A DNA stretch of 39,209 nt, from NCBI GenBank assembly GCA_029259655.1, contig JAJDET010000026.1, positions 1 through 39,209 of the forward strand. The letters are read 5' to 3'. Source of the stretch: Planctomycetota bacterium (GTDB lineage Bacteria; Planctomycetota; UBA1135; GCA-002686595). Under the pieces are notes generated by a model. It saw nothing but the letters and a program-made list of their open reading frames with translations. It was not told the origin of the DNA and did not search any database. Positions 26,720-35,708 of this stretch are shown here, piece after piece (the stretch's first letter is position 1; each line of letters opens with the position of its first letter). Made by a program: the position numbers and the translations under genes.

Positions 26720-29700
26720 AAGGAGGCGAGGTATTCGAGGAGGTCTCGCATGTCCTCACGGGAGAGGGTCCGGGTCAAGCCCGTGGGCATGGCGGAGAGG
26801 TCGGGGCGGCGTTCGTCGATCTCGTCCAGGGGCACCTCGCGCAGGGCGCCGTCGCTCTCGAGGACCGAGAGGGCGCCTCCCTCCTCGGAGACGACGCGGC
26901 CGGCGACCGTGCTCCCGTCGACGAGAAAGAGCACCTCGCCGGCCCAGCCGGGCGGGATCCGGCGGTTGGGCATGGCGATCGATTCGAGGAGCGTGAGACG
27001 GGTCGACCTCACGCCGATTCCGGCGAGATCGGGCCCGATCCGCGGCGCGGGGTCCTCGGACGTGGCGTTTGCCGTGTGGCAGCGCACGCAGGAGAGGTCC
27101 GCGCGCTCGAAGATGGCTGCGCCGCGCTCCGCGTTCCCGCCGAAGAGCCCGTCCATCCAGGGCGAGAGCTGGTCGTCGGCGGCCATGCGCGGAGCCCGCA
27201 GGTTGCCGAGCCGCGCGACGAGCCGCGGGTTCTCGCTCGCCTCGACGGCGAGCACCATGTCCAGCTGCACCTCGTCGGGGAAGATCCCGTCCGCGAGTCG
27301 TTCGAGGTCCGCCGCGAGCAGCGACTCCGCGTAGTCGCCGCCGGCGCGCGAGAGGATGCGGTAGGCGGCACGCATCTCGGCCCGCTCGCCGGTCGCGAGC
27401 ACGTCGGGGAGGAGCGCCAGCGCCTCGGCGGGGGAGAGTCGTTCGAGAATGCCGAGGGCCGCGGCGCGGAGCTCGGCGTCGGGATCGGCGAGCGAGACGT
27501 CGACGAGCGCGCGCAGGTCCGGCGCGCCGACGTGCTCGTAGGTCTCGAGGGCCTCGGCACGCAGCTCACCGGACCGTGCCCCGTCGTGAACGATCGTCGC
27601 GAGATGGTCGGCGCTCTGGATGGAGCCGGCGCTTCGAGCGAAGGCCACCCAGGCCAAGAGGAATTCGTCCGACACGAGGCGCGGGACCAGTCCCCACTCT
27701 GGCCCCTCTACATTCAAGACCTGCCCCTGGACGACGTGGCCGCCGAGCTCCTGCGCGAGCTCCGCCAGGTAGGGAGCTTCGCGGGGCTGGAGCTCGACGT
27801 AGTCACCCAGCACGTAGTCGATCCGAGGAGGATCCGCCCAGCGAGCGAGGAGCTCGAGCGCCGCGATGGCGGCCTCCTCGTCCTTTTCCGCATGAAGTGG
27901 GGCGAGGAGAGCGAGGAGCCTTGCGTTCTCTTCCGTTCCCGAACGGAACGCTGCATTGAGCGCACGGCGGAGAAGGGGAGTCTTGAGGGATGGGGCCCAT
28001 TTCGTTGCGAAGAAACGGCTGAGGAGCGGTGTCATGTGAAACGGGTCCCACTCCGTTCCGATGACGCGACTCATGCCACGTAGTTCGTCCATGCCCGAAA
28101 CATCCGGATCGTCGTGGAGGGCACGTGCTGCTTCGAGCATCACACGCGGTCCCTGTTCCTCGAGGAAGTGCGCTGCTTGCCTGGAGCCCATCCGTCGTAG
28201 CGCCACGACGGCCGCGACCCGCACGTCGGAGGAGGGGTGCTCGGCGAGTCTCGCGATGTCGGATTCGCTCGCGCACCCCGTCAGTCCCTCGATGCAGGCG
28301 TGGCGCAGGATGGGGTCCTCCTCGCCGATCTCCTCGAGGATGGCGACGAGCGCGTCGAAGGCGGAGCGGAGCTGCAACTTCCCCGCGGCGATCGCCGCGA
28401 AGTAGCGGGCACGCGCGCTCCCGTCGTCGAGCAGAGCCAGCACGAGGTCGCCGGCCGTTTCCAGCCTCAGGTCCCCGGCGACCTTCGCTGCCTGAGCGCG
28501 GATCTCCATCTCCTCGGCACCCAGCAGGGAGACGAGTGCCTCGGGATCGGCGTCGAACCGTCGAGCCGCGTGCCCGTACCCCCAGACCCCGTGGAGGCGC
28601 GCGAACAGGTTCGGTCCCGTCCAGGCCGTGCGCATCAGGAGCGCGTGGCCTTCGTCGCCGCAGCCGGCCAGCTCGAGCTGGGCCGCCAGGCGCACGCGCT
28701 GGTCGGCGTGCGCGAGGAGGCGCGTCAGCTCCTCCGGCTCGCGGTGCGCGACGCCCTCGGCCAGGATGCGCGCCGTCTCCTGCGCCGCGTCGGTCGCGAC
28801 CGCGTCGGGATGGAACATCCGGTACACGCGCCCGCGGCCCGTCTTGCTCCAGCCCTCGACCCAGTCGCAAAACCACAGCGCGCCGTCCGGGCCGAAGTCA
28901 GCGTCGACCGCCAATGCGTTCCACAGGAACGGCTCGACCTCGCCCAGCTCGAAGCCGGCGCCCTTCGGGACGAGGTCGAAGGCGTGGATGCCGCTGTAGC
29001 TCCGCCCGCCGCGGAAATCGACCAGGAAGAAGTGACGCGCGAACTCCTCCGGCAGGCCCGTCCCCGGGTCGTAGGTCAGCCCCGACGGTCCCGACCCGAT
29101 CCAGGCGATCGGCGGGACGATGTAGGCCGCCTGCCAGGCGAAGTGCGGATGCCAGAGCTTCTCCTCGTTCCACGGCCCGCGCGCGCGCGGCGATTCCATC
29201 CATTGGTAGGAGTAGCGCCAGCCGCTGTCGCCGCCCTCGACCACCTGCACGAAGCGCGCGCGGTCGATGCTGTCCGAGTTGTTGTCGCCGGTGAAGAGGT
29301 TCCCGTACTCGTCGAAGACGAGTTCCTGGGGGTTGCGCAGGCCCGTGTGCACGATCTCGAGGCCCGAACCGTCGAGCTCGCAGCGCAAGACCGCGCCGCT
29401 CGCGGTGTTCTCGAGCGTTCGACCGTCCCTTGTCTCGACGTTGAAACCGCGGTCGCCGGAAGAGAAGTACAGCCGCCCGTCGGGCCCGATCCGGAGCCCG
29501 TGCAGGTCGTGGCCGAGCAGCGCGATGTGGACGCCGTAGCCCGTCGAGAGCACCTCGCGCTCGTCGGCGCGCCCGTCGCCGTCCGTGTCCTCGAGCCTCC
29601 ACAGGTCGGGAATGCACGTGTAGTAGACGTCGCCCCCGTGCTCGAGCACGCCGGCGCCGATCCCCGCCGCCGGACCGGTGAAGCCGTCGGCGAAGACGAC

Positions 29701-30108
29701 CGCCTCGTCGGCGCGTCCGTCCCCGTCCGTGTCGCGCAAGAGCCGGATGCGGTCGTGCTCGGCGCTCCACTCCTCGAGCCGCTCCGGCTGGTGGCGCTCC
29801 ATCATCGCGACGCGGTCGGCGACCGTCGTCGAGGCGAGGTCCTCCTCGAGCCAGTCCATGAAGTCGCGCATGTCGAGCACGCCGTTCGTGTGCCGGAACG
29901 TCTCACCGACGTAGCAGTCGCCGTCGCCCGTCACCCACAGGCAGACGGGGTTCGCGAGCATCGGCTCCTCGGCCCACAGCTCGACCCGGAATCCCTCGGG
30001 GACCTCCATGGCTTCGATCGCGGCCGCGCCGGTGCCGTCCGGTTCACGGACGTCGGGTGCGTAGTCGCCGCCGTCCTGGGCGAGGAGGATGAGCGCGACC
30101 GGGATCAC
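26716..30108 (-). CDS. PVC-type membrane-bound dehydrogenase with HEAT-like repeats and C-terminal haem (CxxCH) domain
   Basis: GTG 30108 overlaps the preceding isomerase stop (GTGA) and gives 1130 aa with a short hydrophobic start, IPVALILLAQDGG. Domains in order: an N-terminal PVC/PQQ-type propeller (about 30-420; VPEGFRVELWAEEPMLANPV, two DTDGDGRADE loops, GLRNPQELVFDEYGNLFTGD), a long alpha-helical HEAT-like repeat region (about 430-960), and a cytochrome c-type domain with CVRCH at about 1007-1011 followed by IGPDLAGIG and a likely Met ligand in SIAMPNRRIPPG. This architecture is a hallmark of Planctomycetes and Verrucomicrobia. It probably oxidises sugars or glycosides at the cell surface and passes electrons to haem; the substrate is unknown. 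It sits between two TIM-barrel genes in an overlapping gene string. Confidence 0.93.
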   Translation of the reverse strand: MIPVALILLAQDGGDYAPDVREPDGTGAAAIEAMEVPEGFRVELWAEEPMLANPVCLWVTGDGDCYVGETFRHTNGVLDMRDFMDWLEEDLASTTVADRVAMMERHQPERLEEWSAEHDRIRLLRDTDGDGRADEAVVFADGFTGPAAGIGAGVLEHGGDVYYTCIPDLWRLEDTDGDGRADEREVLSTGYGVHIALLGHDLHGLRIGPDGRLYFSSGDRGFNVETRDGRTLENTASGAVLRCELDGSGLEIVHTGLRNPQELVFDEYGNLFTGDNNSDSIDRARFVQVVEGGDSGWRYSYQWMESPRARGPWNEEKLWHPHFAWQAAYIVPPIAWIGSGPSGLTYDPGTGLPEEFARHFFLVDFRGGRSYSGIHAFDLVPKGAGFELGEVEPFLWNALAVDADFGPDGALWFCDWVEGWSKTGRGRVYRMFHPDAVATDAAQETARILAEGVAHREPEELTRLLAHADQRVRLAAQLELAGCGDEGHALLMRTAWTGPNLFARLHGVWGYGHAARRFDADPEALVSLLGAEEMEIRAQAAKVAGDLRLETAGDLVLALLDDGSARARYFAAIAAGKLQLRSAFDALVAILEEIGEEDPILRHACIEGLTGCASESDIARLAEHPSSDVRVAAVVALRRMGSRQAAHFLEEQGPRVMLEAARALHDDPDVSGMDELRGMSRVIGTEWDPFHMTPLLSRFFATKWAPSLKTPLLRRALNAAFRSGTEENARLLALLAPLHAEKDEEAAIAALELLARWADPPRIDYVLGDYVELQPREAPYLAELAQELGGHVVQGQVLNVEGPEWGLVPRLVSDEFLLAWVAFARSAGSIQSADHLATIVHDGARSGELRAEALETYEHVGAPDLRALVDVSLADPDAELRAAALGILERLSPAEALALLPDVLATGERAEMRAAYRILSRAGGDYAESLLAADLERLADGIFPDEVQLDMVLAVEASENPRLVARLGNLRAPRMAADDQLSPWMDGLFGGNAERGAAIFERADLSCVRCHTANATSEDPAPRIGPDLAGIGVRSTRLTLLESIAMPNRRIPPGWAGEVLFLVDGSTVAGRVVSEEGGALSVLESDGALREVPLDEIDERRPDLSAMPTGLTRTLSREDMRDLLEYLASL

Positions 30109-31049
30109 TCGTACTCCGGGGCCAGCTCTGCGCGCACCCGCTCGAGGAGCGCCTTCGTCCGCCGGATGCCGTCGGCCTCGTCGAGCTCTCCGCCCTCGTA
30201 CTCGATCCCGACGTAGCCGCGATACCCGGCGTCGAGCACGATCCGGAGCATCTTCCGGTAGTCGGTGTGGCGCTCGTAGCCGTCGTCGTCGAAGTCGTGG
30301 GACTTCGCGCTGACCGCACGCGCGAAGGGCATCAGCTCGCGCACGCCTTCGTATCGGTCGTACCACTCGCCCTCGGCGATCCGGAAGTTCCCGAAGTCGG
30401 GCAGGGTTCCGACGCGCGGGTGGTCCGCCCGCCGCATGACCTCGGCCAGCCAGTCCCCGTTCGAGCTGAGCCCGCCGTGGTTCTCGACGATCACGTCGAT
30501 CCCGTAGTCGTCGGCGACCGTCCCCAGCCTGTGCAGCGACTCCGCGGCACGCGCGGCCTGCTCCTCCCGCGTGCCCGTTCCGCGTGCGTTGACACGGATC
30601 GCGTGGCAGCCGAGGAAGCGGGCTGCCGCGACCCACTTGAAGTGCCGCTCCACCGCGCGCCGTCGCTCGTCGTCGTCGGCGTGGCCGAGGTCGCCCTCGC
30701 CGTCGATCATGATCAGGAGGCTCCGCACCGAGGCGTCTTCGCAGCGCCTCCGCAGCCGCCCCAGGTAGTCGAAGTCGACGGCCTTCCCCGGATAGAAGGT
30801 CGAGACGTACTCGACGGCGTCGATTCCGAAGACCTCGCGGGCGTGACGCGGGAAGTCGAGGGGGTCGAGCGCACCGCCTTGCAGCGCGCGGTGCAGCGAC
30901 CACTGGGCCAGGGAGATCCCGAACAGCTCGTCGCGCCCGGAACCGCGCTCTCCCGCGCGCGAGAGGCAGGCGATCCCGGCGCCCGCGATACCGCCGAGGA
31001 GGAGCGTCCGTCGCGAGTGGCCCGTGGTCATGGCGGAGGAGCGTATCAC
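30105..31049 (-). CDS. Exported sugar isomerase/epimerase-type TIM barrel
   Basis: A 314-aa protein with a Tat-like leader, HSRRTLLLGGIAGAGIACLS. The start is placed at GTG 31049, behind GGGGAG; ATG 31031 (MTTGHSRR) is a good alternative. The AP-endonuclease-2-like barrel shows FGIDAVEYVSTFYPGK, DVIVENHGGLSSNGDW (metal-ligand Glu), VGTLPDFGNFRI, VSAKSHDFDDDGYE and GYVGIEYEGGELDE. It is the first gene of the overlapping string isomerase - PVC dehydrogenase - Hyi-like protein (4-base overlaps at 30105-30108 and 26716-26719). The context argues for keto-sugar or inositol-type isomerisation in the periplasm, coupled to the dehydrogenase. Confidence 0.9.
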   Translation of the reverse strand: MIRSSAMTTGHSRRTLLLGGIAGAGIACLSRAGERGSGRDELFGISLAQWSLHRALQGGALDPLDFPRHAREVFGIDAVEYVSTFYPGKAVDFDYLGRLRRRCEDASVRSLLIMIDGEGDLGHADDDERRRAVERHFKWVAAARFLGCHAIRVNARGTGTREEQAARAAESLHRLGTVADDYGIDVIVENHGGLSSNGDWLAEVMRRADHPRVGTLPDFGNFRIAEGEWYDRYEGVRELMPFARAVSAKSHDFDDDGYERHTDYRKMLRIVLDAGYRGYVGIEYEGGELDEADGIRRTKALLERVRAELAPEYE

Positions 31050-31248
31050 CGCTCTCCCCGACCTGGACGTGCAGAGCGGGGTAGGAATAGACAGAGGAAC
31101 CCGTCCCCGATGACGCGGAGGGAATCGTCCCCCCCGGGAGAGAGCGTCGCCGACCGCGGTCCTCCCCCAGGTCTCTGTCGCCCGAACAGCGGTCCGCCCC
31201 GGATCGCCTCGGGCTCAATGCCCGTCCCCGGGCTCCCCGGTCTGTCCG

Positions 31249-32352
31249 ATGAAGAAGCTCCTGCTCGCACTCTCGACCTCGCTGGCGGCCTCCGCCTTCG
31301 CTTCGACCGCCCTGGCCGACGGGCTCACGCCCGGCAGCGCGCTGGTCTACCCCGCCCAGTACGCGGGTCTGCTCCAGCCCGCCTACACGAGCAAGAGCTT
31401 CGTGAGCAGCGCCTTCACGGTGATCTGCGTCACCAACACGAACCTCAATCCCCTCAACGGCTCGACGAACGTCCACTTCGAGTACGTCAACACCGTCGAG
31501 CAGAACGGTGAGGTCGTGCACTGCAACATCATGAACCGCACGGAGCACCTGACGCCGGCCGACACGCTGTGCGTCCTGGTCTCGTGCCACAACGCGAACC
31601 CCGATGGTGCGGGCTACCTGGTCGTCAGCGCACAGGACCCCGAAGTCTTCGATCAGCCCTGGTCATTCGATCACCTGATCGGCTCCGAGATCGTGGTCGA
31701 CGTCCTGGGCGGGATGTTCACGGTCAACGCGATCCCCTTCACCTCGCCCTGCGAGGAGAGCTCCGCCACGGACGTGGACGGCGACGGACAGCTCGACTTC
31801 GACGACGTCGAGTACGAGGGCATCCCCGAGGAGCTGTACATCGACTCCTTCGTCGCGGCCGTCAACTCGAGCCTGATCCTGATCAACCTGACGGGCGGTC
31901 CCAAGCACGAGGCGATCGTGGCCTTCGACGTCTTCAACGACGACGAGTTCGCGCTCAGCGCGACGACGTCATTCCAGTGCTGGATGCAGCGCTGCCTGGC
32001 CGAGTCGAACGGCGCCGGCGACGAATGGGACTACGACAACGTCAACGCGTTCACGCTCGCGTCCCAGAACTGCATCAGCCTCGTGTTCGACCAGACCTTC
32101 CTGCTCAAGAACACGCCGAACGCTCCCGTGGAGCTCGATCTCGACTGCGATGGGCTCAACGATCTCGAGACCGGCTGGGCCCGCATCCGCGGCCTGAACG
32201 CCAGCTCGTCCGCCGAGTCCCTCCCGAACCCGGCCCTGCTCGGTGCCACCACGAGCGGTCTCTTCTCCTCCGGCGGCAGGCGCCTCTGGGAGAGCAAGGC
32301 CAAGCAGCTGAACGGCGACTTCCTGAACCTCGGCACCGTGGCCGTCGACTGA
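31249..32352 (+). CDS. Tandem secreted paralog 1 of 4, unrecognised family, 367 aa
   Basis: The Sec signal is MKKLLLALSTSLAASAFAST followed by ALA, with mature sequence starting near DGLTPGSALVYP, a block repeated in all four copies. The first conserved half includes FTVICVTNTNLNP, NVHFEYVNTVEQNGE, HLTPADTLCVL, GYLVVSAQDPEVFD and FDHLIGSEIVVD. An EF-hand-like acidic loop, DVDGDGQLDFDDVEYEG (about 180-196), is complete in this copy. The second half has INLTGGPKHEAIVAFDVFND, FQCWMQRCL, DLDCDGLNDLETGWARIRGL and the end LWESKAKQLNGDF...VAVD. Variable loops lie at about 40-55 and between RCL and CIS (24 residues, the longest of the four). No enzyme motif is seen; a secreted calcium-binding structural or adhesive role is a guess. 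No Shine-Dalgarno sequence precedes the ATG. Confidence 0.88.
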   Translation: MKKLLLALSTSLAASAFASTALADGLTPGSALVYPAQYAGLLQPAYTSKSFVSSAFTVICVTNTNLNPLNGSTNVHFEYVNTVEQNGEVVHCNIMNRTEHLTPADTLCVLVSCHNANPDGAGYLVVSAQDPEVFDQPWSFDHLIGSEIVVDVLGGMFTVNAIPFTSPCEESSATDVDGDGQLDFDDVEYEGIPEELYIDSFVAAVNSSLILINLTGGPKHEAIVAFDVFNDDEFALSATTSFQCWMQRCLAESNGAGDEWDYDNVNAFTLASQNCISLVFDQTFLLKNTPNAPVELDLDCDGLNDLETGWARIRGLNASSSAESLPNPALLGATTSGLFSSGGRRLWESKAKQLNGDFLNLGTVAVD

Positions 32353-32380
32353 ATCCCATCTCACCGACCTGAACCCAGCG

Positions 32381-33466
32381 ATGAAGAAGCAGTTCCTTTG
32401 CGTGATGACGGTGCTCGCCGCCTCGACGGCGACCTTCGCCGACGGTCTGAACCCCGGTAGCGCCCTCGTTTACCCGGTCCAGTACGCGGGCGCCGCGCTC
32501 TCGGCACCTTCCGCTCCCTACGGCTCCATTCTCGGCGGCTTCACCGTGGTCTGCATCACGAACACGAACCTCGACCCGGTCGATGGCGCGACCAACGTCC
32601 ACTTCGAGTACGTGAACATCGTCGAGCAGGGCGGCGAGGCCATCCACTGCAACGTGACGAACCGGGTCGAGTACCTGACGCCGGGAGACACGCTGTGCGT
32701 CGCGGTCGACTGCCACAACGCGGTGACCCTCGGCGCCGGATACCTCGTCGCCAGCGCGCAGAACCCCGCTGCCTTCGACGAGGCCTGGGCCTTCGATCAC
32801 CTGGTCGGCTCCGAGATCGTGATCGACTTCTTCGGCGCGATGTTCACGATCAACGCCATTCCGTTCTCGTCCCCCGCGGAGGAGAGATCCGCCACGGACG
32901 TCGACGGTGACGAGCAACTCGACTTCGACGGTGTCGAGTACGAGGGCGTCCCCGAGGACCTGTACCTCGACTCCTTCGTCGCGATCATCAACTCGAGCCT
33001 GATCCTGCTCAACTTGACGGGTGGCCCCAAGCACCGCGCCACCGTCGCCTTCGACATCTTCAACGACAACGAGTTCCCGCTCAGCGCGACGACCTCCTTC
33101 CAGTGCTGGATGCAGCGCTGCCTGGCCGATGACGTCGACACCTGGGTTCCTCCGTCACCCACGGCTCTCGCGATCAAGTCCATCTGCATCAGCCCCGTGT
33201 TCGGTCAGACGTTCCTGGCCGTCAACACGCCGGACGATCCGGCCGAGCTCGACCTCGACTGCGACGGCCTGAACGACCTCGAGACCGGCTGGGTCCGCAT
33301 TCGCGGCCTGGACGCCAGCTCGTCGGCCGAGTCCCTCGCCAACCCGGCGCTCCTCGGCGCGACGGTGAGCGGAGCCCTCGGCAGTGGCGGAAAGCGCCTC
33401 TGGGAGAGCAAGGCCAAGCAGCTGAACGGTGACTTCCTGAACACCGGCACCGTCGTCGTCGACTGA
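32381..33466 (+). CDS. Tandem secreted paralog 2 of 4, unrecognised family, 361 aa
   Basis: It begins MKKQFLCVMTVLAASTATFA, a Sec signal, then DGLNPGSALVYPVQYAG. The conserved core matches copy 1 along its whole length: FTVVCITNTNLDP, NVHFEYVNIVEQGGE, YLTPGDTLCVA, SAQNPAAFDEAWAFDHLVGS and LNLTGGPKHRATVAFDIFND. The first acidic loop is DVDGDEQLDFDGVEYEG, where a Glu replaces the loop Gly of copy 1, so calcium binding may be weaker; the second is DLDCDGLNDLETG, identical to copy 1. The variable loops read AALSAPSAPYGSILG at the front and ADDVDTWVPPSPTALAIKSI between the RCL and CIS cysteines. The gap to copy 1 is 28 bases and no terminator is visible, so co-transcription is likely. No Shine-Dalgarno sequence is seen. 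Confidence 0.88.
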   Translation: MKKQFLCVMTVLAASTATFADGLNPGSALVYPVQYAGAALSAPSAPYGSILGGFTVVCITNTNLDPVDGATNVHFEYVNIVEQGGEAIHCNVTNRVEYLTPGDTLCVAVDCHNAVTLGAGYLVASAQNPAAFDEAWAFDHLVGSEIVIDFFGAMFTINAIPFSSPAEERSATDVDGDEQLDFDGVEYEGVPEDLYLDSFVAIINSSLILLNLTGGPKHRATVAFDIFNDNEFPLSATTSFQCWMQRCLADDVDTWVPPSPTALAIKSICISPVFGQTFLAVNTPDDPAELDLDCDGLNDLETGWVRIRGLDASSSAESLANPALLGATVSGALGSGGKRLWESKAKQLNGDFLNTGTVVVD

Positions 33467-33475
33467 ATCTCAACC

Positions 33476-34567
33476 ATGAAGAACACCATCCGAGCCCTGA
33501 TGACTTCGCTGGCCGCTTCGGCCCTCGCCACGACCGTTCTCGCCGACGGCCTGAACCCCGGGAGCGCGCTCGTCTACCCCGTCCAGTACACGGGTGGCGT
33601 CAACGGGACACCCGTCGGTGCGAGCGCCAACGGCATCGGTGGGTTCTCGGTGATCTGCATCACGAACACGAACCTCGACCCGATCGGCGGCTCCACGAAC
33701 GTCCACTTCGAGTACGTCAACATTGTCGAGCAAAAGGGCGAGGTCGTGCACTGCAACGTCATGGACCGCGTGGAGAACCTGACGCCCGCGGACAACCTCT
33801 GCGTCCTGGCCCGATGCCACAACGCGGACATCGACAACGCCGGCTACCTCGTGGTCAGCGCGCAGGATCCCGAGGTGTTCGACCAGGCCTGGGCCTTCGA
33901 CCACCTGGTCGGCTCGGAGGTCGTGGTGGACTTCTCGGGCGGGTTCTTCACGCTGAACGCGATCCCGTTCAAGTCGCTCCAGGCGGAGGAATCCGCCACG
34001 GACGTCGACGGCGACGGGCAGCTCGACTTCGACGGTGTCGAGTACGAGGGCATCCCCGAGGAGCTGTACCTCGACTCCTTCGTCGCCGCGATCAACCAGA
34101 GCCTCGTTCTGATCAACCTCACGGGCGGGCCGAAGCACAAGGCATTCGTGGCCTTCGACATCTTCAACGACAACGAGTTCGCGCTCAGCGCCACGGTGTC
34201 CTTCCAGTGTTGGATGCAGCGCTGCCTGGGGGAGGAGCAGGCGAGCGTGCCGGAGGCCGCCAACGCCGTCGGGGTCGCACAGACCTGCATCAGCCCGGTG
34301 TTCAGCCACAGCTTCCTGTTCTTCAACACGCCGAACGACCCCGCCGAGCTCGACACGAACTGCGATGGGATCGGCGATTTCGAGACGGGCTGGACCCGCA
34401 TTCGCGGGCTCAACGCGAGCTCCTCTGCCGAGTCGCTCTCGAACCCGGCCCTCCTCGGGGCGACCATCGGCGGCGTCTATGGGTTCGGCGGCCGGCGCCT
34501 CTGGGAGAGCAAGGCGAAGCAGCTGAACGGCGACTTCCTGAACACGGGGTCCGTGGCCGTCGACTGA
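33476..34567 (+). CDS. Tandem secreted paralog 3 of 4, unrecognised family, 363 aa
   Basis: Signal peptide MKNTIRALMTSLAASALATT then VLADGLNPGSALVYPVQYTG. Only nine bases separate it from copy 2. Core blocks are FSVICITNTNLDPIGG, NVHFEYVNIVEQKGE, NLTPADNLCVLARCHNAD, SAQDPEVFDQAWAFDHLVGS and INLTGGPKHKAFVAFDIFND. The first acidic loop, DVDGDGQLDFDGVEYEG, looks intact; the second is altered to DTNCDGIGDFETG. Variable loops are GVNGTPVGASANGIG and GEEQASVPEAANAVGVAQT. The C-terminus, RLWESKAKQLNGDFLNTG then SVAVD, is nearly identical in all copies. The changes concentrate in the loops while the frame residues and cysteines stay fixed, as expected for duplicated proteins that diverged in ligand-contacting surfaces; this last point is inference. 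Confidence 0.88.
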   Translation: MKNTIRALMTSLAASALATTVLADGLNPGSALVYPVQYTGGVNGTPVGASANGIGGFSVICITNTNLDPIGGSTNVHFEYVNIVEQKGEVVHCNVMDRVENLTPADNLCVLARCHNADIDNAGYLVVSAQDPEVFDQAWAFDHLVGSEVVVDFSGGFFTLNAIPFKSLQAEESATDVDGDGQLDFDGVEYEGIPEELYLDSFVAAINQSLVLINLTGGPKHKAFVAFDIFNDNEFALSATVSFQCWMQRCLGEEQASVPEAANAVGVAQTCISPVFSHSFLFFNTPNDPAELDTNCDGIGDFETGWTRIRGLNASSSAESLSNPALLGATIGGVYGFGGRRLWESKAKQLNGDFLNTGSVAVD

Positions 34568-34595
34568 GGCACCGGCGCAAGACCAGGCGATAGCG

Positions 34596-35672
34596 ATGAA
34601 CAAAGCCCTCCTCGTTCTGACGACCGCGCTGGCGGCTTTCGCCGTAGGTCCTTCCGCCCTGGCCGATGGGCTGACCCCCGGCAGCGCCCTCGTGTACCCC
34701 GTCCAGTACACGGGACAGACCGTTCAGAAGAGCGGCCTCGGCGGGATCACCGTGATCTGCGTCACCAATACGAACCTCGATCCGGTGGGTGGCTCGACCA
34801 ACGTGCACTTCGAGTACGTCAACACGGTCGAGCAGAACGGCGAGATCGTTCACTGCGACGTCATGAACCGCGTCGAGAACCTGACTCCCGGCGACACCCT
34901 GTGCGTCCTGGCCACGTGCCACAACGCCGGCCCCCGTACGGCGGGCTACCTCGTCGTGAGCGCGCAGGATCCGAGCGCCTTCGACGAGGCCTGGGCCTTC
35001 GACCATCTGATCGGCTCCGAGATCGTCGTCGACCACACCGGTGCAGCGTTCACCATGAACGCCATCCCGTTCAAGTCGCCCTGCACCGAGACCTCTGCCA
35101 CGGATCTGGACGGAGATGAGCAGCTCGACTTCGACGGCCTGGAATACGAGGGCATCCCCGACGAGCTGTACCTCGACTCCTTCGTCGCGACGGTGGGGGG
35201 GAGCCTGATCCTGATCAACCTCACGGGCGGCCCCAAGCACAAGGCCTCCGTGGCCCTGGACGTCTTCAACGACAACGAGTTCGCGCTCAGTGCCACGGTG
35301 TCCTTTCAGTGCTGGATGCAGCGCTGCCTGGGCGATCCCGTGATGACCACTCTGCCTCCGCCCGGTGCCAACAGCCTCGCGACACCGAGCTGCATCAGCC
35401 TCGTGTTCAACCAGACCTTCCTGGCCCTCAACACGCCGGACGATCCCGCGGAGCTCGACTCGGACTGCAACGGGGTCGGCGAGTTCGAGACGGGCTGGGC
35501 GCGTATCCGCGGCCTGGACGCCAGCTCGTCCGCGGAGTCCCTCGCGGACCCCGCGCTCCTCGGTGCCACGGTGAGCGCCGTCATCCGCTTCGGGGGCCGG
35601 CGGCTGTGGGAGAGCAAAGCGAAGCAGCTGAACGGTGACTTCCTGAACACGGGGTCCGTCGCCGTCGACTGA
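34596..35672 (+). CDS. Tandem secreted paralog 4 of 4, unrecognised family, 358 aa
   Basis: Signal peptide MNKALLVLTTALAAFAVGPS then ALADGLTPGSALVYPVQYTG. This copy has the shortest front loop (QTVQKSGLGG before ITVICVTNTNLDP). Core blocks are NVHFEYVNTVEQNGE, NLTPGDTLCVLATCHNAG, SAQDPSAFDEAWAFDHLIGS and INLTGGPKHKASVALDVFND. Both acidic loops are changed from copy 1: DLDGDEQLDFDGLEYEG and DSDCNGVGEFETG, the latter with two substitutions at loop positions, so calcium binding is the least certain here. The second variable loop is GDPVMTTLPPPGANSLATPS. It ends the tandem array; a hairpin at 35709-35730 follows. The gap to copy 3 is 28 bases. Confidence 0.88.
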   Translation: MNKALLVLTTALAAFAVGPSALADGLTPGSALVYPVQYTGQTVQKSGLGGITVICVTNTNLDPVGGSTNVHFEYVNTVEQNGEIVHCDVMNRVENLTPGDTLCVLATCHNAGPRTAGYLVVSAQDPSAFDEAWAFDHLIGSEIVVDHTGAAFTMNAIPFKSPCTETSATDLDGDEQLDFDGLEYEGIPDELYLDSFVATVGGSLILINLTGGPKHKASVALDVFNDNEFALSATVSFQCWMQRCLGDPVMTTLPPPGANSLATPSCISLVFNQTFLALNTPDDPAELDSDCNGVGEFETGWARIRGLDASSSAESLADPALLGATVSAVIRFGGRRLWESKAKQLNGDFLNTGSVAVD

Positions 35673-35708
35673 GACGGGACCGGCGGGCGCAGATCACGGG
35701 AGAGTGTC

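Noticed and set aside
28237..30216. 659-codon open frame on the plus strand
   Set aside because: Antisense of the PVC dehydrogenase gene; same composition bias and no domain.
31249..35672. Phage tail or CRISPR-like repeat array
   Set aside because: The repetition is at the level of whole ~1.1 kb genes with signal peptides and diverged third positions, with no short direct repeats and spacers and no cas genes.
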